DNA of 59,873 bases from an uncultured Bacteroidales bacterium (GCA_900316845.1 ONEG01000012.1:1-59873); one strand, 5' to 3'. Positions 33,387 through 42,666 are shown, counted from the first letter of the stretch. Translations and numbers: made by a program. The notes: a model not told the origin generated them from the sequence alone.

Positions 33387-33405
33387 GATTCCCCAATATA
33401 AGGGT

Positions 33406-33444
33406 ATTTCCGTTACCATGTCGTTACCATTACGGACGTCACTT
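33406..33444. repeat. Dispersed repeat, copy 1 (CGTTACCAT elements)
   Basis: Two CGTTACCAT units followed by TACGGACGTCACT. The reverse complement of 55248-55285 matches it with about three mismatches. Confidence 0.8.
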
Positions 33445-33473
33445 TAGAGTTGGTGTTCGTTTTTTGTAATGCC

Positions 33474-33614
33474 TTAGAACGCCGGCACACGACGCTCCGG
33501 GGCTCCTCCTCCACCATAGCCTCCTTTGTTACTGATAGAGTCCATACCCATCATCCGCTCCGTTTGGAGCAACTCGATGGCTGTATTCGGGATGATATAT
33601 TGTTTCTTTTTCAT
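33474..33614 (-). CDS. 46-residue Gly-rich small protein
   Basis: Begins MKKKQYIIPNTAIELLQ and continues with MMGMDSISN, a KGGYGGGG stretch and APERRVPAF at the C terminus. A consensus promoter lies 9 bases upstream of the ATG (33654-33623), strong support for a real gene. Bacteroidales genomes contain many short proteins of this layout (basic YIIPxT start, leader-like middle, Gly-rich tail); their function is unknown to me. A ribosomally made, processed peptide is possible, given a PqqD-like protein and a signal-peptidase-like enzyme encoded on the same strand beyond the giant gene. Confidence 0.75.
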   Translation of the reverse strand: MKKKQYIIPNTAIELLQTERMMGMDSISNKGGYGGGGAPERRVPAF

Positions 33615-33622
33615 TTTCGCTG

Positions 33623-33654
33623 CAAAGGTACTACTTTTTTTTCGAATATGCAAA
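33623..33654 (-). promoter_or_regulatory. Promoter of the Gly-rich peptide gene
   Basis: Minus strand: TTTGCATATTCGAAAA from 33654, TACCTTTG at 33630-33623, spacing 24. It starts directly after the stop of the 2371-residue gene. Confidence 0.85.
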
Positions 33655-33655
33655 T

Positions 33656-36600
33656 TTATTTTACAAATTTGCCGGTTATGTCATACATTGCGCCTTGCGG
33701 AGTGATGATATAGATCTTTTCATCAATCAATACCTTTCTCGCTGCTTCCTTCTCCGATGCAGCCTCCTCTACGCCGGTTGCTATCTGCGGAGCGTTGTGC
33801 GCATAGATTCGCAGACCGTAACCTTCCGTCGTACCCTTCTCCAACTCAAACATATACGGTGCGTTATTCAGGTTCCAGATCGGCGAACCGTTATACGTCA
33901 GATAGAGCGTTGCGTCTTCCGGCATCTCCTCGATGCGCAACTCGTACGAGCCGGCCTGCGGAGCAAAGAGCGTAAGCGGGGTATTGGCATTGTTATTTAC
34001 CATTTCCGCCTCTACGTCGCACAGGTTCTTGCCGCCTTTCGTAGCCCACATACGCGCTACTTTCGACTCTGCCGGCGTTCCCATCTTCAGCAGGTCACGA
34101 CCGATCACATACGCCTCTGTGGCGTCCTCGCTGGCCGAGAAATAGAGCACATCGGCTTTCTTCTCGTTTTGGTTCAAGGTCAGGCGGAACTCCTCTACCT
34201 CACGTGCCTCGCGCTGCGGAGCGTACATCGGACGAGCGTTCGTTGCCTCAGCTTTCGTCCAGTCGATCGTTCCTGCCACAGGTACCTGAATGAAGAAGGC
34301 CGATCCCACAGCGAAAGTCTTGCTGCCCTCTACCAGTTCGTATGTGTTGCTCGTATGGCTGTATGCCTGCATCTTGTAGCCGCTATTTACGTAGCCGTGG
34401 CGCAACATTCCGTTTCCTAAACCGTTCCAGCCTCTCAAGGTCTCTTCACTACCCTCTGTGTATTGGGTATTCGCCGTAGCACCATTCGCTAAAGTGCCAT
34501 TGCCGTTCCATTTGAAACGGAAAGTATTTTGGTCGAACGACTCTTGGTAGTCGAAGGTGATGGTATATAACTTACCCGGTTGGAGTACACCACCGGAGAC
34601 GTTACGCCATCCTCTTCCGCCGTTTGCGCGGTTAGCCTCATCGGCCTCCATGACCATGAAATCTACTCCGTGAACCATCTGACGGTCATCCGTCGTGCCG
34701 ATACGCGAGATACCATTGGATATATTGACAGTGAACGGAACCGTGAAGTCGTACCATCCGAATCCTATCTTACCGCTCGGATCAAACGCCAGATCGAAGT
34801 ATGCCGCACGGTTCAAGTACATCTTATTGCTCTCGTCGTTAAACTGTCCGGACGCCGCGTGTTGATCTGCAGCATCGCCTAAGGAAGCATCCAGGATGAA
34901 ATCGCGAACCATTACGGCGCCGGAACCCAAAGTTACCGAGCCGCCATCGGCCACATGCAAATCGCCATAACCTGCTTGCAAATAGGAACTACCGTCACCG
35001 ATAGTTAGATTTCCGGTAACTGTTACCGTCACGGTTACGCCCTCGTCAATGGTCAAGCTACCCACCGTCACATCTCCAGTAATCTCCACATCCGAGCGGA
35101 TGATGACATTATCATCAGCTCCCGGTTTCTCATTATCTTTCCAGTTAGTGGTGGTGCCCCATTGTGTACTGTTTCCGCCTTCTCCACCGTTAAAGGTATA
35201 TTTCTTTCCCGGTACCACATTCGCTCTAACCGTTATTGTAGTTGCTACATTCGTCAACCGGTCGGTCAGCGTAACAGTGTTGCTCCATTCACCTTCCTCA
35301 GTCGGTTGAAGGGTGATCGGCAAATCATATTGGCCGTGACTACCACAAGTCAGATAAACCGTCTTCTCATTGAGTACCAGTACGGCATCTTCGGTATTGC
35401 CTTTCGTTGCCAAGATTTCACCTTTCACGTCGGAATAATCGAAACTGACTACTGCCGCATGAGCTTCACCAACCTCTATATCGCCCAGATCCAAGACGTT
35501 CTCTGCCTCGATGATTGCCTGTACAGGACGGACATATTGCAGCAATGTGATCTGGATATCCTTGAAGTTATGCGCTCCCGAACCATGCTCCAGACGTACG
35601 AAACGGATAGCATCTGCGTTCTCATTCAACTGAAGATCCATTACGTCGCGCCAGTTGTAATCGGCTTTGTTTCCGGTTTTTCCCTCATTGTCGAAATACG
35701 AACCTTCTACGTCGTTCCAACTTCCATTGACACGCTCCTGAACCTTAACGGCTCCGCCGCATAATTTAATAGCGCCAAAGACCGGAATACTTGCTAACTC
35801 GCCGTTATGTTTGTACGACAATTTGTCCGGTTTACCTTTCGTACGATCCAAATCAATCTGAGAAACTACCTGCGGCGTAGTATAGTTCAAGCCCGCTGCA
35901 ATAAAGTCTGTGGAATACAACCGCATGTTCTCCGGATGATCCAGCACAAGCGGAGTTTCGCATCCTGCCGACGGCTCACGTACTCGTACGGTTACTACTA
36001 CCGGCTGCGCTTCTACATACATAGCGTCACCAGCTACCATAGCAGTGATGGTTGTCTGACCATAACCAATAACCGTAATCGTATTGCCCTCAAGCGAGAT
36101 AACGTCATTTACAGGACACGAATAGTTGATCAACGCCGTACGCTCTGCATTGAATGTCAAATCTCCGGTTGATGCATCGCGGATATATACTTTCGCTTCC
36201 AGTTCTTTCTCTTGCTCCAGCTCCAGGTCGCTCACAAGATTTTGATCCCAAAGGATAGTTTGTACCGGTTTGCCGGTAGCAATAATTGTCTTCTGCTCAC
36301 TTACCGACTCCCAATAGTCGTCTCCGGCTTCCGAAGCTGTCAGAGTAGCAGAGCCCTCTCCAATTACTTTAAAGCCTAATCCGTTCAGGATAATCTCAAT
36401 TACGTCCACGTTATCTGTAGTATAAATCACTGGTCGCTCGCTCGAAGCGGTAGCCGCAATATTCACATTATCTACCACCAGACCTTTCTGCAACGTCAAC
36501 GGATCACCGGTAAAGCCTTCTTTCCAGTCGATCGTTTGTACTTTCTTCGTCGTGGTTCCGGTTACCGTAAAGGTTCGGTTCTGGTATTTGGTATAAAGGG

Positions 36601-39600
36601 TAATAACACCATTATGCGTACCAACTTCGTTGCTCGAATAAGTAACCGTCACTTCAGCATTTACTTCATCTTTACTCAGGTCATTTGCTATCTCCACTTT
36701 GTCTAAAGTGAAATGAGAGTTGTTCGACGCCAACTTAACAACCTCATCGCACGAGCTGAACTTCATATAGAATTTCTCCGTTGTACTTCCACCTGCCGTA
36801 TTTTGCGGCATAGTCATGGCTGTAATAAGGTTATTTTCTTTATCCAAAGGCTTGATATTCGTAGCACGCGTCACTTTAATATTTCTATACCACTTAGAAT
36901 AAGTAGCACCCGTCTGCGCTCCGAAACGTATATGGGTCACGCGTTCATTTTCAGCCAGACCAATTTCTGAGAAATTCTTCGTATAAGTTTGTCCCCATTC
37001 AGAATCCAAATCAGGCTCCATGATTGTTCGCCAGCTTGAACAGTTATCAACGGAATATTCTGCAATGAACTTATTTATAGCCAACCCACCACTCATTTTA
37101 GCTTCAAATGAGATGGATTTGGCAGGACCGCTAATCTCTATCGGAGAATCATAGTGTCCGGTAAAATCTCCTATTCCGGTCTCAAAAGTATGCTCTGAAT
37201 TATCTTCGAAGATATAGCAAGTTGCCGGAAGCGTTCTTACCAACATCGTCACGTCTTGCGCACCCGCTTTGTACTTATAGCTCTCTGCCTGCGACAGGTG
37301 CCAAGTAGCGTTATCGCGGACATACGAAGCAGTAATCGTATTATGTGTGGCGTCGTTATTAACCAACGTAGCGACATTCTCGCCGCTGGTCTGTGTAATC
37401 ACAATCGGGAAGTGCGCATAATCCGTATTAGCCGTCGTAAACTCTACCGGCACTACGTCCTCAAAGTTTGCAGTATAAGTCCATGCGCCCCACGAGCATG
37501 CAAACGGGTTATCGTATTTCTTAACCGTCAGCGTGATTGTCTTCGCGTCTGCCTCCGCAATTCCCTCAAAACGCGTCGTTCCGTCTTGCCAGATCTTAAT
37601 CGTCACTTCCGTCTGGTCAAACGACTTAGCCTCACTATTCGGAATGACAATTTTGTTATTCGCTACGTCGTAATAAGCGATCGTAGCATCTGTACTGCTG
37701 GTATGGATCTCTCCATCGCTATTCACCACCGTTGCTACGTTGAGCACTTCTTCGTCCACATATTTCGTGTACGGGCCGGCAGTAACCATCGTGTTCGCGC
37801 GCTTGGTTACGCTAACCGTAAAGTCTGCCGTAGCCGCGTTGTAGAAACCGGTCTCTGCCTTGGTCGCACGGATCGTATAGTCGCCAATAACCGTTGCCGA
37901 GAAGACATTGCCTTCACCGATGGTCGCATTCGCCTTGTTGGCGCTAATCACCTCATAAGTTACTACACCTGCACGCTGAACGCTATTAACAATGTCCGAA
38001 GTTTGCGATGCAATCAGATTATCCAAATCAATCTTCGAATCTGCCTTGCCTGCATCGTTGCCATCTACCGCCACTTTGACTATTCCGTTATTCATGGTTA
38101 TCGCTTGAGCCGCACGAAGAATAGTTACCGGAACCATGCAAGTATTCGTAGTGTACATGCCTCCATCCGTCGGAGTGAACGTCACTTCGTACGCATGCGT
38201 GCCTGCGTTATCCTTTATTACTTGTGTCGGATTGCTCCAAGCCCATGTACCTGCAACCACCGTATTCTCTACACCGAGCAGCGTCACTTTTGCCACTCCG
38301 TCATTCGCAATCGCACTATTACTCAAGGTCTGCAGATACTGAATCTCCGTTCCGGATGTTGGAGTTTCCAAAGTTGGAGTGGCTTTGGAAACCTGAATAT
38401 TTGTAATTGAAGCAGTCGCCTTCTTATATTCTGCACTTTCAGCTTGATCAATTGTTAAATCAAATGTGCCGCTTTTCAGGAATGTTAGTGTTGTTCCCGA
38501 AATTTGAGCCACACCGTCATTATTGGAAAGCGTGTACTTAAAAGAATTCGACCCAGAGTTTGCAGTAGGAGCGATTATAACTTTATCTGTCGTTAAATAT
38601 TTTTTTACCACATTATGACTAATAGCATTATTCATCTTACCCGTGTTAATCGTAATAGGGATCTCCAATTTCCAACTATTTGGACCGGTGATGATTAATT
38701 TATCAGTTACTTTCCCGACCTGAGTGCTTTTTAATTTCAGTTGAATGGTATGCGTGCCATAATCACCACAATCTCCACCAAATTCAGCTGCATTAACTAT
38801 AGTTACATGCTGGCCATTTTGCAACGAAGGCTCAAGAGTTCCAGGGAGATTGGAGTAACTGATAACTACAGAGCGTTTTATCTCCTCTTCATACGCAGCA
38901 TCAACTGATATAGAAGATATATCACTCTCCAAATATGCTGCCTGAGTTACTACCACATTACGATAGTATTTTACAAAAGTAGCACCAAGTTTTGTAATAC
39001 ATCTAACTGCTTTTGCGTTACGGCTCAAATTGTATGTGTATCGCTGATAATCTGTGCTTAAACTAGGATTTCCCAAATCTGTCCAATTTGAACCGTCTTT
39101 TGTTTCTTGCACATAAAATCCGTTAATTGCTATGCTTGTATTTTTTCTCGCCTCTAAAGTTACTTGATACGCCGGTGCAGAAAAGTTTATTGCGTTTCCT
39201 TCTTCTATTGTATTAAGACTTTTTTGTCCAGACTGAGAAGCAATTGGGTAATCTGTACATTCCTCTCCTATAATACGGACACGAACATTAAGCACGACCG
39301 GTTCCGGAGCCAAATAAGTTGCATCAGTAGTGGAAGTTGCTGTTAATGTACAAGTTCCTTTTCCTTTTATCGTCAGTTTAGAACCGCTTACAGAAACTAC
39401 GGAAGTATTTGACGATGTATAATTTACCGTTTTGCCGGTAGCGGTATTGGAAACACGGCTTCTAACAACAGCATCCAAGTCAAAAGTGGACATCGCCGTT
39501 GTTAGGCGAGTAAGTTCTTTCGCCTGATCCCAATCAATATAAGTGGTTAACAAATTAGTTATTGTCAGAGATTTGCTGCCGTCATAAGCATTATAATAAT

Positions 39601-40771
39601 CATTACCCTCCACATGAACCGACACATTTGCTGTTCCGGCTGCAATACCTGTTATCTTATAATTGTCTTCTACGCGTATATTAGTGGTATTTGAACTGCT
39701 GAATGTAGGTATATTGCCTGAAGATGTCGTTACATCAGAGGAGAGTATTTCTTCCCCCAACGACAACTGAGAAGTCGGGAATGTTACATCTTGATCCAAC
39801 TTCTTAGCATTGCCGGACAATGTCACAGATAGTGAATAAGTATTCGTACCATCCCATATTTTCAGTGTAGCACTTTTCGAGCCTGCTGATGTCGGATTGA
39901 ATTGTACCGTGACTTCAGTTGAAGTCTCACCGCCGACAGTTTTCGTTATAGTAGTATTCGTAGGATTGATAATAGAGAATTCTGACGAGGATAATACTAA
40001 TTGAACGTCATTCTGTAAGTTTCGTTGTGCAAATGTTACCTTTGCTGTCGTTGTGACATTGGCATTTTCATAATCCAGGTCTCCAAATGGCAATGACTCT
40101 GAGCTGATTTTTAAATAACGAGACGATGTAACTTTAAAATCTTTTACATAGTAACTATACTTAAGAGTAGATGTACTTTTTGTTACAACCCGAAATTGTT
40201 TAGCCCAAAAGGCACCGTGATTTGGACCAATTGTAAATTTCGTGGCAGACGATGCATAAGAATTATTTTGGATGCTCAACTCACCAACATCATGCCAGTT
40301 CGATCCGTCTGTTGTATATTGCAAGTACATTTTTTCTGCTTCATATGTAACAAACAATGGCTTATTAGTCGTGGAATAATAATTAAGGGACACCTCATCT
40401 ATTCCTTGTGTATTCGTAAATTGGCCATATGTAATCGTCACTTTTCCTTTCGTACTTTCTGCTTTTTTCTCTGTCGATACAGTCTGAAGCGTGAATGTGG
40501 ACTTTTTTTCAGTCTGCGCCCACACCTCGTTATTCCACCCGCCGACGAAGAGCAGCAGCACTGCCAAAATAGCCACGCGGAAGGGTCGAATCGTTAGTGA
40601 TAAGTTGGAGATACGTTGGTAGTTCGTTAGATATTCAGCCAACGACACACTACCCACAGAACGACGAGTAGTGCCGAAAATTGACTTGACAAACTTGACA
40701 AACTTGACAAAGTTGGCAAAAATTTGCTTTGCACTTTTTGCACTATTTGCACTTTCAGACATATTTTTCAT
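33656..40771 (-). CDS. Giant (2371-residue) secreted surface protein
   Basis: The first 60 residues are a Ser/Ala/Lys- and Phe/Val/Lys-rich extension encoded by tandem repeats; a signal-type hydrophobic segment (FRVAILAVLLLFVGGW) and VWAQ follow near 64-86. The body is Thr/Ser/Val-rich and beta, with repeated modules: discoidin-like stretches (YTTDGSNWHDVGELS; AKAVRCITKLGATFVKYYR), Ig-like Hydin-type segments (VQFNPTSAGSKSATLKI), and a beta-helix-like region near residue 1900 (GSLTIDEGVTVTVTVTGNL). The tail KVLIDEKIYIITPQGAMYD with ITGKFVK resembles short C-terminal sorting-like tails of Bacteroidales surface proteins. Adhesin or matrix protein is the likely role. No enzymatic domain seen. 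Confidence 0.8.
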   Translation of the reverse strand: MKNMSESANSAKSAKQIFANFVKFVKFVKSIFGTTRRSVGSVSLAEYLTNYQRISNLSLTIRPFRVAILAVLLLFVGGWNNEVWAQTEKKSTFTLQTVSTEKKAESTKGKVTITYGQFTNTQGIDEVSLNYYSTTNKPLFVTYEAEKMYLQYTTDGSNWHDVGELSIQNNSYASSATKFTIGPNHGAFWAKQFRVVTKSTSTLKYSYYVKDFKVTSSRYLKISSESLPFGDLDYENANVTTTAKVTFAQRNLQNDVQLVLSSSEFSIINPTNTTITKTVGGETSTEVTVQFNPTSAGSKSATLKIWDGTNTYSLSVTLSGNAKKLDQDVTFPTSQLSLGEEILSSDVTTSSGNIPTFSSSNTTNIRVEDNYKITGIAAGTANVSVHVEGNDYYNAYDGSKSLTITNLLTTYIDWDQAKELTRLTTAMSTFDLDAVVRSRVSNTATGKTVNYTSSNTSVVSVSGSKLTIKGKGTCTLTATSTTDATYLAPEPVVLNVRVRIIGEECTDYPIASQSGQKSLNTIEEGNAINFSAPAYQVTLEARKNTSIAINGFYVQETKDGSNWTDLGNPSLSTDYQRYTYNLSRNAKAVRCITKLGATFVKYYRNVVVTQAAYLESDISSISVDAAYEEEIKRSVVISYSNLPGTLEPSLQNGQHVTIVNAAEFGGDCGDYGTHTIQLKLKSTQVGKVTDKLIITGPNSWKLEIPITINTGKMNNAISHNVVKKYLTTDKVIIAPTANSGSNSFKYTLSNNDGVAQISGTTLTFLKSGTFDLTIDQAESAEYKKATASITNIQVSKATPTLETPTSGTEIQYLQTLSNSAIANDGVAKVTLLGVENTVVAGTWAWSNPTQVIKDNAGTHAYEVTFTPTDGGMYTTNTCMVPVTILRAAQAITMNNGIVKVAVDGNDAGKADSKIDLDNLIASQTSDIVNSVQRAGVVTYEVISANKANATIGEGNVFSATVIGDYTIRATKAETGFYNAATADFTVSVTKRANTMVTAGPYTKYVDEEVLNVATVVNSDGEIHTSSTDATIAYYDVANNKIVIPNSEAKSFDQTEVTIKIWQDGTTRFEGIAEADAKTITLTVKKYDNPFACSWGAWTYTANFEDVVPVEFTTANTDYAHFPIVITQTSGENVATLVNNDATHNTITASYVRDNATWHLSQAESYKYKAGAQDVTMLVRTLPATCYIFEDNSEHTFETGIGDFTGHYDSPIEISGPAKSISFEAKMSGGLAINKFIAEYSVDNCSSWRTIMEPDLDSEWGQTYTKNFSEIGLAENERVTHIRFGAQTGATYSKWYRNIKVTRATNIKPLDKENNLITAMTMPQNTAGGSTTEKFYMKFSSCDEVVKLASNNSHFTLDKVEIANDLSKDEVNAEVTVTYSSNEVGTHNGVITLYTKYQNRTFTVTGTTTKKVQTIDWKEGFTGDPLTLQKGLVVDNVNIAATASSERPVIYTTDNVDVIEIILNGLGFKVIGEGSATLTASEAGDDYWESVSEQKTIIATGKPVQTILWDQNLVSDLELEQEKELEAKVYIRDASTGDLTFNAERTALINYSCPVNDVISLEGNTITVIGYGQTTITAMVAGDAMYVEAQPVVVTVRVREPSAGCETPLVLDHPENMRLYSTDFIAAGLNYTTPQVVSQIDLDRTKGKPDKLSYKHNGELASIPVFGAIKLCGGAVKVQERVNGSWNDVEGSYFDNEGKTGNKADYNWRDVMDLQLNENADAIRFVRLEHGSGAHNFKDIQITLLQYVRPVQAIIEAENVLDLGDIEVGEAHAAVVSFDYSDVKGEILATKGNTEDAVLVLNEKTVYLTCGSHGQYDLPITLQPTEEGEWSNTVTLTDRLTNVATTITVRANVVPGKKYTFNGGEGGNSTQWGTTTNWKDNEKPGADDNVIIRSDVEITGDVTVGSLTIDEGVTVTVTVTGNLTIGDGSSYLQAGYGDLHVADGGSVTLGSGAVMVRDFILDASLGDAADQHAASGQFNDESNKMYLNRAAYFDLAFDPSGKIGFGWYDFTVPFTVNISNGISRIGTTDDRQMVHGVDFMVMEADEANRANGGRGWRNVSGGVLQPGKLYTITFDYQESFDQNTFRFKWNGNGTLANGATANTQYTEGSEETLRGWNGLGNGMLRHGYVNSGYKMQAYSHTSNTYELVEGSKTFAVGSAFFIQVPVAGTIDWTKAEATNARPMYAPQREAREVEEFRLTLNQNEKKADVLYFSASEDATEAYVIGRDLLKMGTPAESKVARMWATKGGKNLCDVEAEMVNNNANTPLTLFAPQAGSYELRIEEMPEDATLYLTYNGSPIWNLNNAPYMFELEKGTTEGYGLRIYAHNAPQIATGVEEAASEKEAARKVLIDEKIYIITPQGAMYDITGKFVK
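40681..40756. repeat. Two sets of 9-bp repeats encoding the N terminus of the giant protein
   Basis: ACTTGACAA three times then AGTTGGCAA (40681-40721), and TTTGCACTT-type units (40724-40756). On the minus strand they encode SANSAKSAK and FVKFVKFVK. Confidence 0.9.
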
Positions 40772-40805
40772 ACCTTAAATACCTTTCTGTTTGTTATTTT
40801 TGCGT

Positions 40806-40873
40806 GTCGCTTTGTCGCTTTGCTTAAAAAAAATTGTCGTGACACTTTGACACTTTGACACTTTGACACTTTT
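40806..40873. repeat. GTCGCTTT and GACACTTT octamers in the leader of the giant gene
   Basis: GTCGCTTT occurs twice at 40806; GACACTTT occurs four times in a row at 40841, 40849, 40857 and 40865. Both lie in the 5' untranslated leader between promoter and start codon. Confidence 0.9.
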
Positions 40874-40950
40874 GCTAACTCAATTTTGCAAATTTACTAT
40901 TTTTAAGTTTTTATGCGCCGTTTCAAAACAAACAACGCGAAAATCGAGTG

Positions 40951-40982
40951 CAAAATTAATATTTTGTTTTCGAATACGCAAA
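40951..40982 (-). promoter_or_regulatory. Promoter of the giant surface protein gene
   Basis: Minus strand: TTTGCGTATTCGAAAA from 40982, TAATTTTG at 40958-40951, spacing 24. The leader is about 170 nt and includes the octamer arrays. The stretch 40772-41160 holds this promoter, the repeats and the terminator, and no gene. Confidence 0.85.
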
Positions 40983-41063
40983 TTTTAACCCCTTTTTCGC
41001 GCGCGAATAATAATAAGGTGTAGTCGTTTCTTAACAAAATATAACTTTTATCACTCCAAAACA

Positions 41064-41093
41064 TAAAAAAAGAGAAGGCAAAATCACCTTCTC
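41064..41093 (-). terminator. Terminator of the PqqD-like operon
   Basis: Minus strand: GAGAAGG (41093-41087), loop, CCTTCTC (41078-41072), then seven or more T. Confidence 0.9.
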
Positions 41094-41160
41094 AAAATGT
41101 CGTAATTGGGAGTTTTTCGGGAGATGGTCCCGTGTTGGTCCTGTTCAAATAGAACATTTC

Positions 41161-41445
41161 TTAACACTCAATCACTCCTGCTTCTTTCCAAGAAGCAATA
41201 GTCGCCTCCACATCCGTCATTGCCTGCTCCGGAGACACCTCATACTCCGCGCAGAGCGCTTTGCAAAGCGCCGACGCGTCAAAAGCCCCATGCGAACGAG
41301 TCTGCTCTTCCGCCTTCTCCCAGAGAAATCCCGCCGTCTCATTCAGCGTGATCATCTTATTGAAATTGATGAGCGCCATCGACTCACCCACCAAAATATA
41401 CTCGTTACCTAATTTGCGCAACTTAAATCCTTCAATTGTCTTCAT
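41161..41445 (-). CDS. PqqD-like peptide-binding protein
   Basis: 94 residues from the ATG at 41445 (MKTIEGFKLRKLGNEYILVG). INFNKMITLNETAGFLWEKAE and EYEVSPEQAMTDVEA match PqqD-like proteins, small winged-helix chaperones that bind leader peptides for modification enzymes. No radical SAM or other modification enzyme is in view. It is the last gene of a three-gene minus-strand operon after an S26-like peptidase and is followed by a strong terminator. Confidence 0.85.
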   Translation of the reverse strand: MKTIEGFKLRKLGNEYILVGESMALINFNKMITLNETAGFLWEKAEEQTRSHGAFDASALCKALCAEYEVSPEQAMTDVEATIASWKEAGVIEC

Positions 41446-41450
41446 AAAAC

Positions 41451-41499
41451 TATTTACCATTTAATTATTTACGATATACCATTTATTGGGTCATTTATA
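41451..41499. repeat. TTTACCATT-type repeats between the PqqD-like and S26-like genes
   Basis: The same unit family as in ribE, read on the other strand (TTTACCATTTAATTATTTAC and onward). It reaches into the end of the S26-like gene. Confidence 0.6.
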
Positions 41500-41952
41500 C
41501 ATTTTTAGCACTGTATGCCGATAGACCTTTAGCAAGAACGGTCTCCATCTCCGCACAGCGTACCAAAATCTCCCTCTCACCAGCGGTTTGCGACAGCCGG
41601 AAGGTCCTTCTATACGGATCACTCGTCCGATAATATCCGCAAAAACGCATCGCTCTTCGCCCGCTATATTTCCGTCGCCTTGCAGCACATAAACCGCTTC
41701 ACCTTGCGTCCCTTTCTCTATCCGCACAAGCCGATGAAGGACATACGTCTGTGTCCCGACCTGTGTTTGGACACTCGCCAAAAGAACATCTCCTTTCCGT
41801 GGCGAAGCAGTCACCGCCGCCAGAATCACACTATCCCGATCTCCTTCTATGAACGGCCGCATACTCACGCCGGATGGCGTAAACCGCACTTCTTTCCCCT
41901 CTTTCAGCAACCGCGCTAACTCCGGAATCAATATGTCATTAGCTATCCTCAT
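41491..41952 (-). CDS. S24/S26-family peptidase-like protein (Ser-His type)
   Basis: 153 residues. GVSMRPFIEGDRD carries the nucleophilic Ser of signal-peptidase-like enzymes, KGDVLLASV is the next conserved block, and VLHRLVRIE places a His where bacterial signal peptidase I has Lys, as in the ER/SipW branch. QGDGNIAGEE matches the final block. It lacks the N-terminal membrane anchor typical of signal peptidase but has a hydrophobic/basic C terminus. In Bacteroidota such proteins often sit beside PqqD-like genes; a processing role for a small peptide is inferred. Its start overlaps the stop of the upstream gene. Confidence 0.8.
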   Translation of the reverse strand: MRIANDILIPELARLLKEGKEVRFTPSGVSMRPFIEGDRDSVILAAVTASPRKGDVLLASVQTQVGTQTYVLHRLVRIEKGTQGEAVYVLQGDGNIAGEERCVFADIIGRVIRIEGPSGCRKPLVRGRFWYAVRRWRPFLLKVYRHTVLKMYK

Positions 41953-42503
41953 TACGGCACGTACCGAAAACAGTTGCAGTTTTCTATCATATAATCGATC
42001 CCGGTAATGGATGTATCATTAGAGCCATTAGTATCAACAATCTTTATCTGATAACTTCCCGAAGGAGGAGTCACATTTATCGCGCCTTTGGTATAAGTGA
42101 TGTTTTCTCCGGTTAATGGTTCTCCCCAACTGATTCCATCTGTCGAAAGATAAACTTGTATTGTATTTATTATCTGACTTGCCGGCTCATAGAAGATATC
42201 AAACCCTCTAAGATTGTCTATCGCCGGCGAGATAATCACGTAATCTCCATAATTAAGCAAGTTAATACTCATGGCAGAATTATAAACATGATCCAACCCG
42301 AACTTAGAAGCTGATGTTCCTCCGCAAGTATAGGTAATCGAGTCCGTCGTGCTACGGGCATACTTATTAGCGGATTTAAACTCAATCGTACGCGGTTCCG
42401 TATTCATGACCTGAAAATTATGCGTAATCTTCTCACCAAGAATAACCGAAAATGGCATGCCCGCAAATAGTAGTGCTCCTAAGTACCTTAAAATGCGTTT
42501 CAT
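41952..42503 (-). CDS. Secreted protein of unknown function
   Basis: 183 residues from the ATG at 42503 (MKRILRYLGALLFAGMPFSV), which gives a clear signal peptide. The rest is beta-rich, with NTIQVYLSTDGISWGEP resembling modules of the giant surface protein (TDGSNWHD). It is the first gene of the operon with the S26-like and PqqD-like genes, with its promoter 25 bases upstream. The shared module style suggests relation to the giant protein. Confidence 0.7.
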   Translation of the reverse strand: MKRILRYLGALLFAGMPFSVILGEKITHNFQVMNTEPRTIEFKSANKYARSTTDSITYTCGGTSASKFGLDHVYNSAMSINLLNYGDYVIISPAIDNLRGFDIFYEPASQIINTIQVYLSTDGISWGEPLTGENITYTKGAINVTPPSGSYQIKIVDTNGSNDTSITGIDYMIENCNCFRYVP

Positions 42504-42527
42504 TATTGTTCTGTCAAAAATCGGGTA

Positions 42528-42559
42528 CAAAGGTACAACAAAAAAACGATATATGCAAA
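42528..42559 (-). promoter_or_regulatory. Promoter of the secreted protein / S26 / PqqD operon
   Basis: Minus strand: TTTGCATATATCG from 42559, TACCTTTG at 42535-42528, spacing 24. Confidence 0.85.
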
Positions 42560-42622
42560 CGCAAAGCAGGAAAAATTCATTCTGTGGCAATTTTTACACA
42601 TTTTCTCAATTGGGATCAGCAT

Positions 42623-42666
42623 AAAAGTCTTATAAAAGTCTTACAAAAGTCTTATTTGGGTCTTAC
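42623..42666. repeat. Four 11-bp repeats (AAAAGTCTTAT)
   Basis: Units at 42623, 42634, 42645 and 42656: AAAAGTCTTAT, AAAAGTCTTAC, AAAAGTCTTAT, TTGGGTCTTAC. A related array is at 55135-55183. Both lie in non-coding DNA. Confidence 0.9.

Noticed and set aside
37256..38410. 384-residue plus-strand frame inside the giant surface protein gene
   Set aside because: Arg/Cys/Ile-rich composition without motifs, and antisense to a frame supported by signal peptide, module repeats and C-terminal tail.
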